64,000 nt of DNA from Ilumatobacter sp. (GCF_030065885.1 NZ_JASJCS010000009.1:35308-99307); one strand, 5' to 3'. Numbered from the stretch's first letter, positions 25,244 through 35,892 are shown. The notes: a model not told the origin generated them from the sequence alone. Program-made: numbers and translations.

Positions 25244-25331
25244 ATCCGGTCCGAGCCGTCCGGTTCCGAGCGTCGACGCTCCCATCCCCGCTGCCTCGCT
25301 CCGACCTGAGGGTCATCGGGGAGAATGGCGC

Positions 25332-26138
25332 ATGGCCTACGACACCATCCGCTGCGAGCGACGTGACGACGTGCTCGTGATCACGCTCGACCGACCCGAT
25401 CGTCTGAACGCCTGGACTCCGCACATGTCCGAGGAGCAGGCCGATGCCATCGAGGCCGCCAACACCGACCCGGCGGTCGGGGCGATCGTCATGACCGGCG
25501 CCGGCCGCGGCTTCTGCGCCGGGGCGGACATGGAGGAGACGTTCCAGACCCGGATCGACGGCACCGACCCGGGCGCCGACACCGCCGGCGGGAGCGGGGG
25601 GATGCCGGCTGCGATCGACTGGGTCGGGCTCGTGCGCACGAGCAAGCCGATGGTGGCCGCGGTCAACGGCGCGGCGGTCGGCATCGGCCTGACGATGATC
25701 CTGCCGTTCGACTACATCGTCGCGTCCGACCGGGCGAAGCTGGGAATGCTGTTCGTCAAGGTCGGACTCGTTCCCGAGCTGGCGAGCACCCACTTCCTCG
25801 TGCAGCGGATGGGGTTCGGTCGTGCCAGCGAGTTGTGCCTGTCGGGTCGCGTGATCGGTGCCGACGAGGCGGTCGCGAGCGCCCTCGTCGACCGTGTGGT
25901 CGACCACGACGTCGTCGTCGACGAGGCGGTCGGGGTCGCACAGGCGATGGCGGCGAACCCCGACCCCCAGTTGCGCATGATCAAGCAGCTCCTCACCGAG
26001 AACGCCACGGCGACCGATCTCACGGCGGTGCAGGAACGCGAGTCGGAGCTGCTCCGCGAGTGCTGGCGCACCCCCGAGCACGCCGAGGCGGTGCGCGCGT
26101 TCATCGAGAAGCGCCCGCCGTCGTTCGAGCGGCGCTGA
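25332..26138 (+). CDS. Enoyl-CoA hydratase/isomerase (crotonase family)
   Basis: A 268-residue crotonase-fold protein. The two oxyanion-hole segments are ITLDRPDRLNAWTPHM with TGAGRGFCAGADMEE near residues 56-70, and AAVNGAAVGIGLTM near 110-125. The acidic residue in GLVPELASTHFL (about 147) matches the position of the hydratase Glu. It probably hydrates or isomerises an acyl-CoA intermediate in fatty-acid or aromatic degradation. It is convergent with boxB, and closeness to boxB/boxC suggests, without proof, a role in benzoyl-CoA or beta-oxidation flux. ATG 25332 gives the standard N terminus. Confidence 0.92.
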   Translation: MAYDTIRCERRDDVLVITLDRPDRLNAWTPHMSEEQADAIEAANTDPAVGAIVMTGAGRGFCAGADMEETFQTRIDGTDPGADTAGGSGGMPAAIDWVGLVRTSKPMVAAVNGAAVGIGLTMILPFDYIVASDRAKLGMLFVKVGLVPELASTHFLVQRMGFGRASELCLSGRVIGADEAVASALVDRVVDHDVVVDEAVGVAQAMAANPDPQLRMIKQLLTENATATDLTAVQERESELLRECWRTPEHAEAVRAFIEKRPPSFERR

Positions 26139-26233
26139 CCGACACGGCGCGAGCCGTCGACCGGCAGACCCCTCGAGCGTCGCTGCTGGCTGACGGCAGC
26201 GCTCCGCCGTGACCGGTCGGCACGCCCGCTCGA

Positions 26234-27646
<1,413 letters not shown>

Positions 27647-27647
27647 C

Positions 27648-29327
27648 TCAGACTCGTTTCATGTCGAAGTCGGCTCGCGAACCGGTGCCGTACCGGCGCA
27701 GCGCGCCGTCGGGACCGACTGCGTTCGGTCGCTGGAACACCCAGTTCTGCCACGCAGTGAGGCGGGCGAAGATCTTGGTCTCGACCGTCTCGGGCCCGAC
27801 GAACCGGAGGTTCGCCTCCATCGCTGTCAGCGCGTCGGGCGAGAAGCTCGCCCGCTCGGCGAGCATGACCGGCACCTCGTCGTCCCAGTCGATGTCGTCC
27901 ATCGCGAACGTGACGAGCCCTGCGCGGGCGGCGTCGTCGGCCGTCAGGTCCTTGCCGATCAGCTCGCGGGCGGCTGCGTACTCGTCGTCGCGCTGCCAGA
28001 ACCTCGTGGCGAGACGGGAGAGACCGTTCGACATGCGGTACCAACCGACGTTGGCGTCGGTGAGCAGCAGCGACGGCGCCGGCAGGTCGGAACCCTCGCG
28101 CTCGCCGTCGAGCATGACGGAGCGGTCAGCCGCGATGGCCAGCTCGGCCAGCGTGCCGGCGAAGCAGCTTCCCTCATCGATGAGCGCGACGACCGAGCGG
28201 GCCGAGAGGTCGAGCCGCTTCAGCGTTCTCGCCCACAGGAGCTGTGTCTCGCGAACCAGCCAGTGCTCGGGCTCGCGCTCGATGACCGCCTCGGCTGCGA
28301 CCACCGCATCACTCGACCCGGCGGTGCGGATCGTCCAGCAGCCGATCGCTGGCTCGTTGAACCGGAGATGCAGCATGGCGTGGTCGAGCTCGAGCGTGGC
28401 TCCGATCAGCCAGCAGTCGGCGCCCTCGTCGACGAGCTGCCCGGCGGTCGCAGGCTGCGGCCCGACGGGTCCGCGCACCACGAACTCGGCGAGGCCGGCG
28501 TCGCGATCGACGGTCACGTCGAGGTGGCGCGCCGACAGCGAGCCCTCGTCCACCGACGTGGTCGCCCCGAGCGGCGGCAGGTCGATCCCGATGCCGTCGT
28601 CGGGGCGGTCGGACGCAGCGACGCACAAGGCAGCGCGCTCGGCGACGAGTTGGTCGAAGCCACTCTTCGGCGCGATCGCGTCGACCAGGCGCCAGTCGAG
28701 CGCCTGCTGCCCGCGCAGTCCCTCGCTGCGCGTTGCGAACACGTCGGCGAGATCACGCCGCACGTGGCGCTTGTCGACCACCCGGGTGAGCCCGCCGGTG
28801 CCGGGCAGCACGGCGAGCAGTGGCACCTCGGGCAGCGACACCGTCGAGGCCCGGTCGTCGACGAGCAGGATCTCGTTGCAGGCGAGTGCCAGCTCGTACC
28901 CGCCACCTGCCGCCGTGCCGTTGACCGCCGCGATCCAGCGCTGACCCGAGTGCGCGCCGGCCTCCTCGATCTCGTTGCGGGTCTCGTTCGTGAACTTGCA
29001 GAAGTTGACCTTGTGGCCGTGCGACGAGCCGGCGAGCATCTGGATGTTCGCGCCGGAGCAGAAGATCTTGTCGAGCCCACCGGTGAGGACGACCGCCTTC
29101 ACGCCGGGGTGCTCGAACCGCAGGCGCTGCACGATGTCGTGCAGCTCGATGTCGACGCCGAGGTCGTACGAGTTGAGCTTCAGCTCGTAGTCGTCGCGCA
29201 GGCCACCATCGGCGTCGACCGTCATCGTGACCGTGGCGACCGGGCCGACGACGTCGACCCGCCAGTGCCGGTAGGACGCCGGCTCGACACCGAACTCGAC
29301 GGCGGGCTCGACGGCTGGCTCGGCCAT
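27648..29327 (-). CDS. boxC: Benzoyl-CoA-dihydrodiol lyase
   Basis: A 559-residue member of the crotonase superfamily with the long BoxC architecture. It acts on 2,3-epoxybenzoyl-CoA, adds water and cleaves the ring to 3,4-didehydroadipyl-CoA semialdehyde and formate. The first crotonase half shows LTGGLDKIFCSGANIQML (about 100-117), NETRNEIEEAG and VNGTAAGGGYELALACN (about 150-166), followed by SLPEVPLLAVLPGTGGLTR. The second half contains the shorter C-terminal crotonase-like domain. It is the first gene of the minus-strand boxC-boxB operon, divergent from the TauD-family gene 234 bp away, whose intergenic DNA must hold the promoters. Confidence 0.96.
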   Translation of the reverse strand: MAEPAVEPAVEFGVEPASYRHWRVDVVGPVATVTMTVDADGGLRDDYELKLNSYDLGVDIELHDIVQRLRFEHPGVKAVVLTGGLDKIFCSGANIQMLAGSSHGHKVNFCKFTNETRNEIEEAGAHSGQRWIAAVNGTAAGGGYELALACNEILLVDDRASTVSLPEVPLLAVLPGTGGLTRVVDKRHVRRDLADVFATRSEGLRGQQALDWRLVDAIAPKSGFDQLVAERAALCVAASDRPDDGIGIDLPPLGATTSVDEGSLSARHLDVTVDRDAGLAEFVVRGPVGPQPATAGQLVDEGADCWLIGATLELDHAMLHLRFNEPAIGCWTIRTAGSSDAVVAAEAVIEREPEHWLVRETQLLWARTLKRLDLSARSVVALIDEGSCFAGTLAELAIAADRSVMLDGEREGSDLPAPSLLLTDANVGWYRMSNGLSRLATRFWQRDDEYAAARELIGKDLTADDAARAGLVTFAMDDIDWDDEVPVMLAERASFSPDALTAMEANLRFVGPETVETKIFARLTAWQNWVFQRPNAVGPDGALRRYGTGSRADFDMKRV

Positions 29328-29561
29328 GCTTCACCCCTCCCGATCGATCGGACAACGCGCGCGGCCCTGCATCACGTCGATCATGCCGCATCAGGTTCCG
29401 CCGAGGCACGTCGAGCGACGCAGGGCACATCACCGGCGAATCCCGACCATCCGGGTCGACATCTCGGAGTCGGCTCGTTATGCTGCGCCCCCAGCTCGGC
29501 ACGTCGACCGACACCAGACCGAGACACGACCGCGACACCGCACCACCTCCCAGGGGCCACG
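29328..29561. promoter_or_regulatory. Divergent promoter region between boxC and the TauD-family gene
   Basis: This 234-bp spacer carries no ORF. A TTATGCT word near 29478-29484 could be a plus-strand -10 box for the dioxygenase. No clear operator is seen. Confidence 0.4.
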
Positions 29562-30617
29562 ATGACCGACACCATCGCCCAGTCGAGCGATCTGATCCGG
29601 CCCTCGTGGTGGACGGGTTCGCCCGCGGTGCCGGCCGACTCCTACGTCGTCGACGCCGCCGAGTTCCTCGGCAGCGACGGCCGCGTCGCCGTCACCGACG
29701 CGCTGGCCGAGCGGATGCGCTCGACGTTCCGAGATGTCGGTCTCGTGCACGTGGTCAACACCGGCCTCACCGAGCACAGCGACATGCGGGCGATCGCCAA
29801 GCTCGTCGTCGACGCCGAGATGGCATACCGCGCCGGCGCCAACCCTCGCGGTGTCCTCGAACCGAACGTGTACGAGATCGGGGCGCCGCTCGAGGCATGG
29901 CTGCACTACCACCACGAGATGGCGTACGTCGGCACGTCGACGAAGATGGTCGCCTTCCTCTGCAAGCGCGAGCTGCCAGGTCGCGGCGCGACGTTCGTCT
30001 CCGACAACCTGCAGGCGACCGATGCGCTCATGGCCACCGAGTTCGGCCGGAAGCTGGCGCGGCTCGGCGTCTGCTACCGACGCGACCTCACCGACCGCGA
30101 GGCCTTCGTCGGTCGTGAACCGATCGGCGTCTACAACCACTGGCAGCACTCGTTGGCGACCGACGACCCGGCCGAAGCCGAGGCACGCGCGCAGGAACGG
30201 GGCCTCCAGACCTCGTGGGGCCCCGATCGCGTCCTGCAGACCCGCTACTACGTCTCGGCGTTCGAGCACTTCCCGCAGCTCGATCGCAACGTGCTGTACA
30301 GCAGCGTCGCCGACCACGCGATGTGGTTCGACGCATGGCCGTTGGTCGAGCAGCTGCCACCCGAGCAGCGTCCCCTGTGGATGACGTTCGGAGACGACAG
30401 CGACTTCACCCGCGAGGAGCTCGAGCTGTTCGTCGACGTGTACGACAGGTTCGGCACGCCGATCGACTGGCGAGTGGGCGACGTCGCCGTGATCTGCAAC
30501 TACCGCTTCGCGCACGGCCGGCCGTCGATCCGCCTCGCCGCCGGCGAGGAGCGCGAGCTCGGCGTGTTGCTCGGCGAGCCGTTCCAGCGCGTCGGCGACG
30601 TCGCCGATCGTTGGTGA
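29562..30617 (+). CDS. TauD/TfdA-family Fe(II)/2-oxoglutarate dioxygenase
   Basis: A 351-residue oxygenase of the TauD/TfdA family. The metal triad can be traced as HHE in WLHYHHEMAYVGTS (His-x-Glu, near residues 109-111) and the distal His in NYRFAHGRPSI near 320, with the Arg that binds 2-oxoglutarate in GRPSIRL. The Glu in place of Asp is tolerated in this family. The substrate is unknown. The N terminus (SYVVDAAEFL, ALAERMRSTFRDVGLVHVV) is typical of uncharacterised actinobacterial members. The ATG is preceded by AGGGG. It is divergent from boxC, so co-regulation with aromatic degradation is possible. Confidence 0.88.
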   Translation: MTDTIAQSSDLIRPSWWTGSPAVPADSYVVDAAEFLGSDGRVAVTDALAERMRSTFRDVGLVHVVNTGLTEHSDMRAIAKLVVDAEMAYRAGANPRGVLEPNVYEIGAPLEAWLHYHHEMAYVGTSTKMVAFLCKRELPGRGATFVSDNLQATDALMATEFGRKLARLGVCYRRDLTDREAFVGREPIGVYNHWQHSLATDDPAEAEARAQERGLQTSWGPDRVLQTRYYVSAFEHFPQLDRNVLYSSVADHAMWFDAWPLVEQLPPEQRPLWMTFGDDSDFTREELELFVDVYDRFGTPIDWRVGDVAVICNYRFAHGRPSIRLAAGEERELGVLLGEPFQRVGDVADRW

Positions 30618-30638
30618 TCCGCTGCAGCGCCGCCGAGG

Positions 30639-31547
30639 TCAGGTGGTCGCCGCCAGTGCGCCGATGTTGATCGTCGCCGATCGGACGCCGCCGATGACGA
30701 CCGTGATCTCGTCGGGCTGATCGGCGGTGGTGCACGCCGGATCGACCTCGTCGCGGCCGAACTTGAAGACGTAGCGAGCCCCGCTCGAGAACTCACACGT
30801 GAACGTCTCGGGATGAGGTGAGAAGCCGTCGATCGTGAACGCGACGGTCACGCACTCGGGTCCGTACCGGCACGGTGTCCGGCGAGGGGTGACGGTGATC
30901 GACTCGCCGTCGGGCGACGTGACTGTCATCGCCTCGAGCACGGACAGGACGGTCGTCGTCGTCGTCGCCGTCGGTTCGGCAACGGTCGTCGTCGTCGCCT
31001 CGACCGTGGTGGTGGTCGTCGTCGCCTCATCGACGGTCGTGGTCGGAGCGATCGTGGTCGTCGCCGCCTCGATCGTCGTGGTCGGAGCGATCGTGGTCGT
31101 CGCCGCCTCAGCGACGGTCGTGGTCGGAGCGATCGTGGTCGTCGCGTCGCCGCTGCCGGCATCGGCGACCGTCGTCGCCGTGGCGGCCTCGGTCGTCGAC
31201 GGGTCGGTGGCGGCGACCTCGTCGGTCGTCGACGCGGCGTCATCGGTGTCATCGGTGCCGGCGGAGCCGCCCGCGACGGTCGTGGTCGGGAGCTCGACGC
31301 GGAACGGTTCGTCGGCGACGGACTCGGGCGGCACGGTCGGGTCGGCCACGTCGTCGTCGCCGCCGCCCGACAGCAGGACCGGGGCCGAGCCGATCAACCC
31401 GACGACGGCGATCGCACCCCAGGCCCAGACGGGAAGGATCGACAGCTTGCGGTTCCACCACTTGGGTGGCGTGTCGGCCGGGGCGGGTGCGGGAACGCCC
31501 TGGCCGTCTTCTGGAGGAGGCAGTGGCGCCCCGTCGTGGTCGGTCAC
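30639..31547 (-). CDS. Single-pass surface protein with Thr-rich repeat stalk
   Basis: About 302 residues: a Pro-rich cytoplasmic N terminus, one transmembrane helix (LPVWAWGAIAVVGLIGSAPVLL, about 37-58), a long Thr-rich stalk built of TTTIAPTTT-type repeats (about 130-200), and a C-terminal beta domain with three or four Cys (TPCRYGPECVTVAF, TFTCEFSSG, DPACTTADQ). The predicted topology puts the Cys-rich domain outside, on an extended and perhaps O-glycosylated stalk. I recognise no enzyme family. GTG 31547 is chosen because a TACGGT box lies 8 nt upstream. Confidence 0.78.
   Translation of the reverse strand: MTDHDGAPLPPPEDGQGVPAPAPADTPPKWWNRKLSILPVWAWGAIAVVGLIGSAPVLLSGGGDDDVADPTVPPESVADEPFRVELPTTTVAGGSAGTDDTDDAASTTDEVAATDPSTTEAATATTVADAGSGDATTTIAPTTTVAEAATTTIAPTTTIEAATTTIAPTTTVDEATTTTTTVEATTTTVAEPTATTTTTVLSVLEAMTVTSPDGESITVTPRRTPCRYGPECVTVAFTIDGFSPHPETFTCEFSSGARYVFKFGRDEVDPACTTADQPDEITVVIGGVRSATINIGALAATT
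31039..31155 (-). repeat. 39/42-bp tandem repeats encoding the Thr-rich stalk
   Basis: A unit beginning GTGGTCGGAGCGATCGTGG (plus strand) starts at 31039, 31078 and 31120, that is at 39- and 42-bp spacing. It encodes TTTIAPTTT-(I/V)-(A)EAA modules, so copy number can change without breaking the frame. Confidence 0.8.
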
Positions 31548-31642
31548 GCCGCACGACCGTACCGCCAAGAACGGCCGGATCGATGCATCTCCACGAAGTC
31601 AGCGCCTGACCACGGTGGTCTCGAACGCGGCGCGCGGCGCCG

Positions 31643-32392
31643 TCAGGAGAACTTGGTCCTCGGGCGCTCCGTCGGCTGACCGTCGAGCTCGACGTCGACG
31701 CGCTCGTCGTAGAAGCAGACGAGCCCGGCGATCGGCTCGGATTCGGGCAGCGGCGTCCGGTAGCCCCACGCGACGTCGACGTGCTCGTTGCCGCCGACGG
31801 TGACCGTCCAGTAGTTCGCCCAGCCCTTGTACGGACACGCGGTGCTGGTGTCGGTCGGCGAGAGCAGCTCCATCCGGACGTCGGACTTCGGGATGTAGTA
31901 GCGGGGCGGCAGTCCGGTCTCGTACAGGACGGTGGGGCGCCGTGTCTCGGCGACGACCGTGCCGTCGATCGACACCCGCACGTGCCGGGACGACGCGAGC
32001 GTGTCGACGCGCACCTCGGGGCTGCGCGGATGCACGAACACCTCGACGTCCTCTTCGAACCAGGCGTCGACCGCATCCCACTCGATGCGCACCAGGTCAC
32101 GCAGCTCCTCGACCGGGGAGTCGACGTGGCGCCACGCGGCGTTGGCGAGGACCCGGCCGTCGACGTGCAGGTCGTAGCGGGTGCCGATACCACGGCTCGG
32201 CGAACGGACCGTTTCGCCGTTCTCGACGAGCTCTGCCGCGACGTCGTCGACCGGGAAGTACCACGCCGGGTAGTACGGGATCTCCCAGACGTAGCGTGCC
32301 CGTCGGCTGTCGACGACCGTCGCGCCGGCGAGGACGCCGCGGATCCACTTCGGGTTCGGTTCGACTCGGACGCGGGGTCTGGTGGCAGCCAT
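31643..32392 (-). CDS. DUF427 domain protein (two copies)
   Basis: A 249-residue cytoplasmic protein containing two DUF427 domains. The first spans about 25-125 (DSRRARYVWEIPYYPAWYFP) and the second about 130-235 (GTVVAETRRPTVLYETGLPPRYYIP, CPYKGWANYWTVTVGG). The CPYKG motif is characteristic of DUF427 proteins, a family of unknown biochemical role common in actinobacteria and cyanobacteria. ATG 32392 gives the usual N terminus before PNPKWIRG. It is divergent from the small membrane protein at 32499. Confidence 0.9.
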   Translation of the reverse strand: MAATRPRVRVEPNPKWIRGVLAGATVVDSRRARYVWEIPYYPAWYFPVDDVAAELVENGETVRSPSRGIGTRYDLHVDGRVLANAAWRHVDSPVEELRDLVRIEWDAVDAWFEEDVEVFVHPRSPEVRVDTLASSRHVRVSIDGTVVAETRRPTVLYETGLPPRYYIPKSDVRMELLSPTDTSTACPYKGWANYWTVTVGGNEHVDVAWGYRTPLPESEPIAGLVCFYDERVDVELDGQPTERPRTKFS

Positions 32393-32498
32393 GTCGAGGA
32401 CAACCTCTGGCCACCCGCACCGATTCCGCCCCCCGAGGGCCCGCCACGGGCATCGCACTACAGTCGGCGCGGACTCGACGAGGAGGCAACGACCAACG

Positions 32499-32705
32499 AT
32501 GGACCGGAACGAACTCAACTTCGCAGCGGCCGTGCTGTGCGGCATCGGGAGCTTCGCCGCGCTCGTGTCGGCGGTGCTGTCCAGCGGGCCGCGCAAGGCG
32601 GTCACCCGCGCCGACTTCCTCTCGGCGCTGTTCGGGCTGGTCGGTTCGATCGCGTGGGCGGCATCGGCCCGCGACGACATGCGCGACGCCGAGTCGATCG
32701 CCTGA
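32499..32705 (+). CDS. Small two-helix membrane protein
   Basis: A 68-residue protein with two hydrophobic segments (NFAAAVLCGIGSFAALVSAVL, about 7-27, and ALFGLVGSIAWAASA, about 43-57) joined by a basic loop. There is no known family. The ATG lies 12 nt after an AGGAGG run, which is a long spacing but the only ribosome-binding candidate. The acidic C terminus DDMRDAESIA would face the cytoplasm if both ends are inside. Confidence 0.6.
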   Translation: MDRNELNFAAAVLCGIGSFAALVSAVLSSGPRKAVTRADFLSALFGLVGSIAWAASARDDMRDAESIA

Positions 32706-32889
32706 GTAGGTCCCGCACCCCGGCGCGCCGCCTCTTGGGGCGACTGATCACGCTGTGAACGGTTGACCGACCACACTGAGCGGCAGACTTGACGAAATCT
32801 TCTGACGCTACGCAGCAGTCATCACACGTTCCGTCGAGAAACTCGAAGATCGCGGTAACAAACCGGCCGAGCGGTGCGATCTAGAGAAC

Positions 32890-33489
32890 GTGACTATGGC
32901 CATCGCACGTCCCGGCTCGGAACTCGCGCCAGCTCCCCATCGGTCCCGGTCTGCCGACAGCCGAACGATGCGATCGCACCAGCGCCGGGCGACAGCCGCA
33001 CTCGCCGTCGTCGGCCTCGTCGCCGTTGCCGCAGCTGTCCTGCAGCAGGCTCGGTCGCCCGAAGCCACCCTCTCGACGACGGTGATCCTGATGATCCCCG
33101 GTTTCTTCGCGCTGGTCGCTGCGCTCCTCTTCGGCCTCGGCGACCTTCGCCGTGCGTCGCGCCGGCCCGCCGACACCGCCGCCGACACACTGATGGGCTT
33201 CGATGTCGTCACCGCCTCGCTGCTCGGCATCACCGCCGACACGGCCTCCGAGCTCGAGGACTTCGGCGAGCGACAGGTGACCGTGGGTCCGCTCCGGATC
33301 TCCCGGAGGAGGCCGACCGACTCGGCGCCGACGAGCGCGACGCAGGTCGATCGGGCGATGGCCGAAGCGATCGAGCGAGTGTTCGCATCGTGCACCGACC
33401 TCGCCGACCGGCCGACTCAGGAGCGCCGGATCGCTGTGGCCGACCACGGCGACGCCACACCGCCGGACGGCTTGGCGATCGCCAGCTGA
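32890..33489 (+). CDS. Hypothetical membrane protein with two helices
   Basis: A 199-residue protein. After a basic N-terminal segment of about 30 residues it has two transmembrane helices (ATAALAVVGLVAVAAAVLQQA and TTVILMIPGFFALVAALLFGL), then a cytoplasmic tail containing GFDVVTASLLGITADTASEL and a helical AMAEAIERVFASC segment. I recognise no family. The start (GTG 32890 or ATG 32896) lacks a good ribosome-binding site. Upstream, a TTGACG word near 32789 might serve as a -35 element. Confidence 0.6.
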   Translation: MTMAIARPGSELAPAPHRSRSADSRTMRSHQRRATAALAVVGLVAVAAAVLQQARSPEATLSTTVILMIPGFFALVAALLFGLGDLRRASRRPADTAADTLMGFDVVTASLLGITADTASELEDFGERQVTVGPLRISRRRPTDSAPTSATQVDRAMAEAIERVFASCTDLADRPTQERRIAVADHGDATPPDGLAIAS

Positions 33490-33547
33490 CCCCCGGGACC
33501 GCCCCTGCGCGGTCGGTCCGTCGTCCACCTACGCTCCGGGTGGACCG

Positions 33548-34462
33548 ATGACTGCCGACGTTCGCTCCCCCACACCTCCCGCTGCCCCGCGCGCCCTGCT
33601 GCGCTGGCTCTGGCAGCTGGTCAAGGACGTCGTCGACGAGTACCGCGCCGACGGCGTCGGCGACCTCGCGGCCTCGATCACGTTCTGGACGATCCTGTCC
33701 GTGCCGGCCGCGGTGCTCGCGCTGGTCAGCGCCCTCAGTTCGCTCGAATCGGTGGCGGGCGCATCAGTTGCCGAGGACGTCGAGGACGAGGTCCAGCAGT
33801 TCATCGCCGACACGCTCGTCGACTCCGAGACATTGTCGTCGGCGGTCGACGAGCTGTTCAACTCCTCCAACGCCGGGATCGCGACGGTGGCGACGCTCGT
33901 CGCCCTGTTCACGCTCTCGAGAGCGTTCGCGGGTCTGATCCGTGCGCTCGACACCGCCTACGAGGTCGACGAGGGGCGGCCGTGGTGGTACGTGCGGCTG
34001 GTCGCGATCGGCCTCGGGGTGGCGACCGTCCTGATCGTCGCGACCACGGCGACCGTGCTGGCCCTGCTGCCCGAGCTCCCGTTGGGGGCGGCGGTGCGGT
34101 TCCTCACGGCGCCGGCCGTGTTCGTCATGCTGGTGCTGTGGGCGGCCACCCTGTTCCACGTCGGTCCGAACCACCGGACACCCTGGCGCTACGACCTGCC
34201 CGGCGCCGTGTTCACCGCGATCGGGTGGATCGCGACGTCGCAGGGCTTCGCCCTCTACGTCCGGTTCGCCGGCCAGGGCAACCAGGTGCAGACGAGCGTC
34301 GGCGCGATCCTGCTCGCGCTGAGCCTGATGTACCTGCTGAGCATCGTGCTCTTGATCGGCGCGCAACTCAACGACGTGATCGCGCGACGGAGCGGCGTGG
34401 TCCAGGAGGTCGCCCCGGTGCACACACGCGCCAAGCGCCTCCGCGACCGGTTCCGCCGCTGA
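33548..34462 (+). CDS. YihY/BrkB-family inner-membrane protein
   Basis: A 304-residue membrane protein of the YihY/BrkB family (formerly mis-annotated as RNase BN). Diagnostic segments are DGVGDLAASITFWTILSVPAA near residues 35-55, SRAFAGLIRALDTAYEV near 125-140, and FHVGPNHRTPWRYDLPGAVF near 202-221, with about six transmembrane helices in all. The physiological role is unsettled. It begins 12 nt after a TACGCT word and stands alone between a hypothetical membrane gene and a convergent VOC gene. Confidence 0.93.
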   Translation: MTADVRSPTPPAAPRALLRWLWQLVKDVVDEYRADGVGDLAASITFWTILSVPAAVLALVSALSSLESVAGASVAEDVEDEVQQFIADTLVDSETLSSAVDELFNSSNAGIATVATLVALFTLSRAFAGLIRALDTAYEVDEGRPWWYVRLVAIGLGVATVLIVATTATVLALLPELPLGAAVRFLTAPAVFVMLVLWAATLFHVGPNHRTPWRYDLPGAVFTAIGWIATSQGFALYVRFAGQGNQVQTSVGAILLALSLMYLLSIVLLIGAQLNDVIARRSGVVQEVAPVHTRAKRLRDRFRR

Positions 34463-34489
34463 GGCCGCCGCACACCACCCGTCGCGGGA

Positions 34490-35191
34490 TCAGCCGGACA
34501 CGAGCTCGAACCGGCAACCGGCGATCTCGACGTCACCCACGCCGGTGTCGCTCGATGCGTGCAACGTGAACCCGGCGACGCCGTCGCCGCGTTCGCCCGC
34601 AGGAGCGAACCTGATCTGGCCCTCGTCGAGGACGACTGCGCTGTCGGTGACCTCGCGGCCGAGCAGCGCTGCCCACCGCGCCGCCATCGCGGCTGGGTCG
34701 TGCGCCTCGATCGTGACGGCGAGCACGTCGTCGACCCGCTCGGTGCGGACATGGTCCCGCCAGACCGGGCCTGCCCACGGCCACTCGCCCCACTCCGCGG
34801 TCTCGTCGACCGAGAGGATCGCCCCACCGACGTCGGCCGGATGCAGGTGCAGACCCACGATCCCGTCGGCGACCGCCTCGTACACGATGCGCGCGCCGTG
34901 CTGTGCGAATCGTGCGCGCAGCTGGTCGAGGTCGTCGACCTCGAGGATCACCATGTAGCCGCCGTCACCGCCACGCTTGTCGAGCAGGCGACCGGCCGTC
35001 GTGCCGGACTGCGTCGGCGACACCACCTCGAGCAACTTGTCGCCGACCGGGAACAGGGCGTTGCGCAGCCCGAAGGTCGCGACGCCGGGGTCGCGGAAGC
35101 AGCGCTCCACGCGCAGGTGCTCTTCGATCTCTGCCTCGGTGGCCGCCAGGTCCTCGGCCACGACGACGATCTGCCTCAACCGCATCCGCAT
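34490..35191 (-). CDS. VOC-superfamily (glyoxalase-like) protein
   Basis: A 233-residue protein built of two beta-alpha-beta-beta-beta modules of the vicinal-oxygen-chelate fold: LRQIVVVAEDLAATEAEIEEHL at the N terminus, LFPVGDKLLEVVSPTQSGTTAGR, then a second half starting near residue 148 (VDDVLAVTIEAHDPAAMAARW). It resembles the actinobacterial Glyoxalase_6-like or PF13468-type proteins rather than a defined dioxygenase; the metal ligands are not obvious. The substrate is unknown. It is convergent with the YihY gene. Confidence 0.82.
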   Translation of the reverse strand: MRMRLRQIVVVAEDLAATEAEIEEHLRVERCFRDPGVATFGLRNALFPVGDKLLEVVSPTQSGTTAGRLLDKRGGDGGYMVILEVDDLDQLRARFAQHGARIVYEAVADGIVGLHLHPADVGGAILSVDETAEWGEWPWAGPVWRDHVRTERVDDVLAVTIEAHDPAAMAARWAALLGREVTDSAVVLDEGQIRFAPAGERGDGVAGFTLHASSDTGVGDVEIAGCRFELVSG

Positions 35192-35226
35192 GCGCCGAGT
35201 CTGACCAACCGGCCGGTGGATCGACG

Positions 35227-35260
35227 GGTCGAAGGTGGTCGAAGGTGGTCGAGGGTGGTC
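35227..35260 (+). repeat. 10-bp tandem repeat
   Basis: GGTCGAAGGT-type units occur about three and a half times in a row between the VOC gene start and the TetR gene stop. The function is unknown; it may be simple replication slippage. Confidence 0.7.
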
Positions 35261-35277
35261 AGAGGCGACCGTCAGCC

Positions 35278-35892
35278 TCAGCTCCCGTGGCCGTTCTCGG
35301 TCGAGGGCTCATCGAGGTAGCGCTGGATGACCGGGCCGACCTCGGCGACGAGGTCGTCGATCGGCTCGTCGGCGAGCGCGGAGATGCCGACGAGGTTGCG
35401 GGCGACGACCATGCCGATCAGGTGCGATCCCGCCAGTGCGAGCCGGCGGCGGCCGTTCGGCCCCGGCGCGAGCACGTCGGCGTGACTCAAGAACGCGTCC
35501 GCGACGAACTCTCGCAGCATCGTCGCAGCGTCGGCATCGGTCGCCGCTGCGCGGAGCAACGAGAGCACCGGCGATCCGGCACCGGCGGCCATCGACAGGA
35601 AGGCAGCAGCGAGATGCACGCCGCGCTCGTCCGGCGGGGCGTCGACGACACTGCGCAGCACCTCCCCTGGATCGACCGGGAACTCGTGTGCCGCCGCGAA
35701 CAGGCTGCGCTTGCCACCGAAGTGGTGGTTCACCAGCGCCGGGTCGACGTCGGCCTCGGCAGCGATCCGGCGGATCGTCGCCCGGTCGAAGCCCTCGGCG
35801 GCGAACACCCGTCGTGCTGCAGCCAGGATGGTGCGCCTCGTCTCGTCGGGGTCACCCGGCCGGCGTCCGAGTGGCTTCGCCGCCGAGGTCAT
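35278..35892 (-). CDS. TetR-family regulator of the adjacent ABC-2 exporter
   Basis: A 204-residue repressor with an N-terminal helix-turn-helix (ETRRTILAAARRVFAAEGFDRATIRRIAAEADVDPALVNHHFG, about 17-60) and a helical ligand-binding C terminus. The VDPALVNHHFGGKRSLF sequence is close to the CecR/YbiH-type regulators that sit beside YbhF-YbhS-like exporters in proteobacteria. Its ATG overlaps the stop of the second ATPase by 4 nt, so it is translated from the same transcript and presumably represses the operon promoter near 38640-38675. Confidence 0.92.
   Translation of the reverse strand: MTSAAKPLGRRPGDPDETRRTILAAARRVFAAEGFDRATIRRIAAEADVDPALVNHHFGGKRSLFAAAHEFPVDPGEVLRSVVDAPPDERGVHLAAAFLSMAAGAGSPVLSLLRAAATDADAATMLREFVADAFLSHADVLAPGPNGRRRLALAGSHLIGMVVARNLVGISALADEPIDDLVAEVGPVIQRYLDEPSTENGHGS

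Noticed and set aside
31030..31160. CRISPR-like array
   Set aside because: The repeats have no unique spacers; they are 39/42-bp in-frame units encoding a Thr-rich protein stalk.
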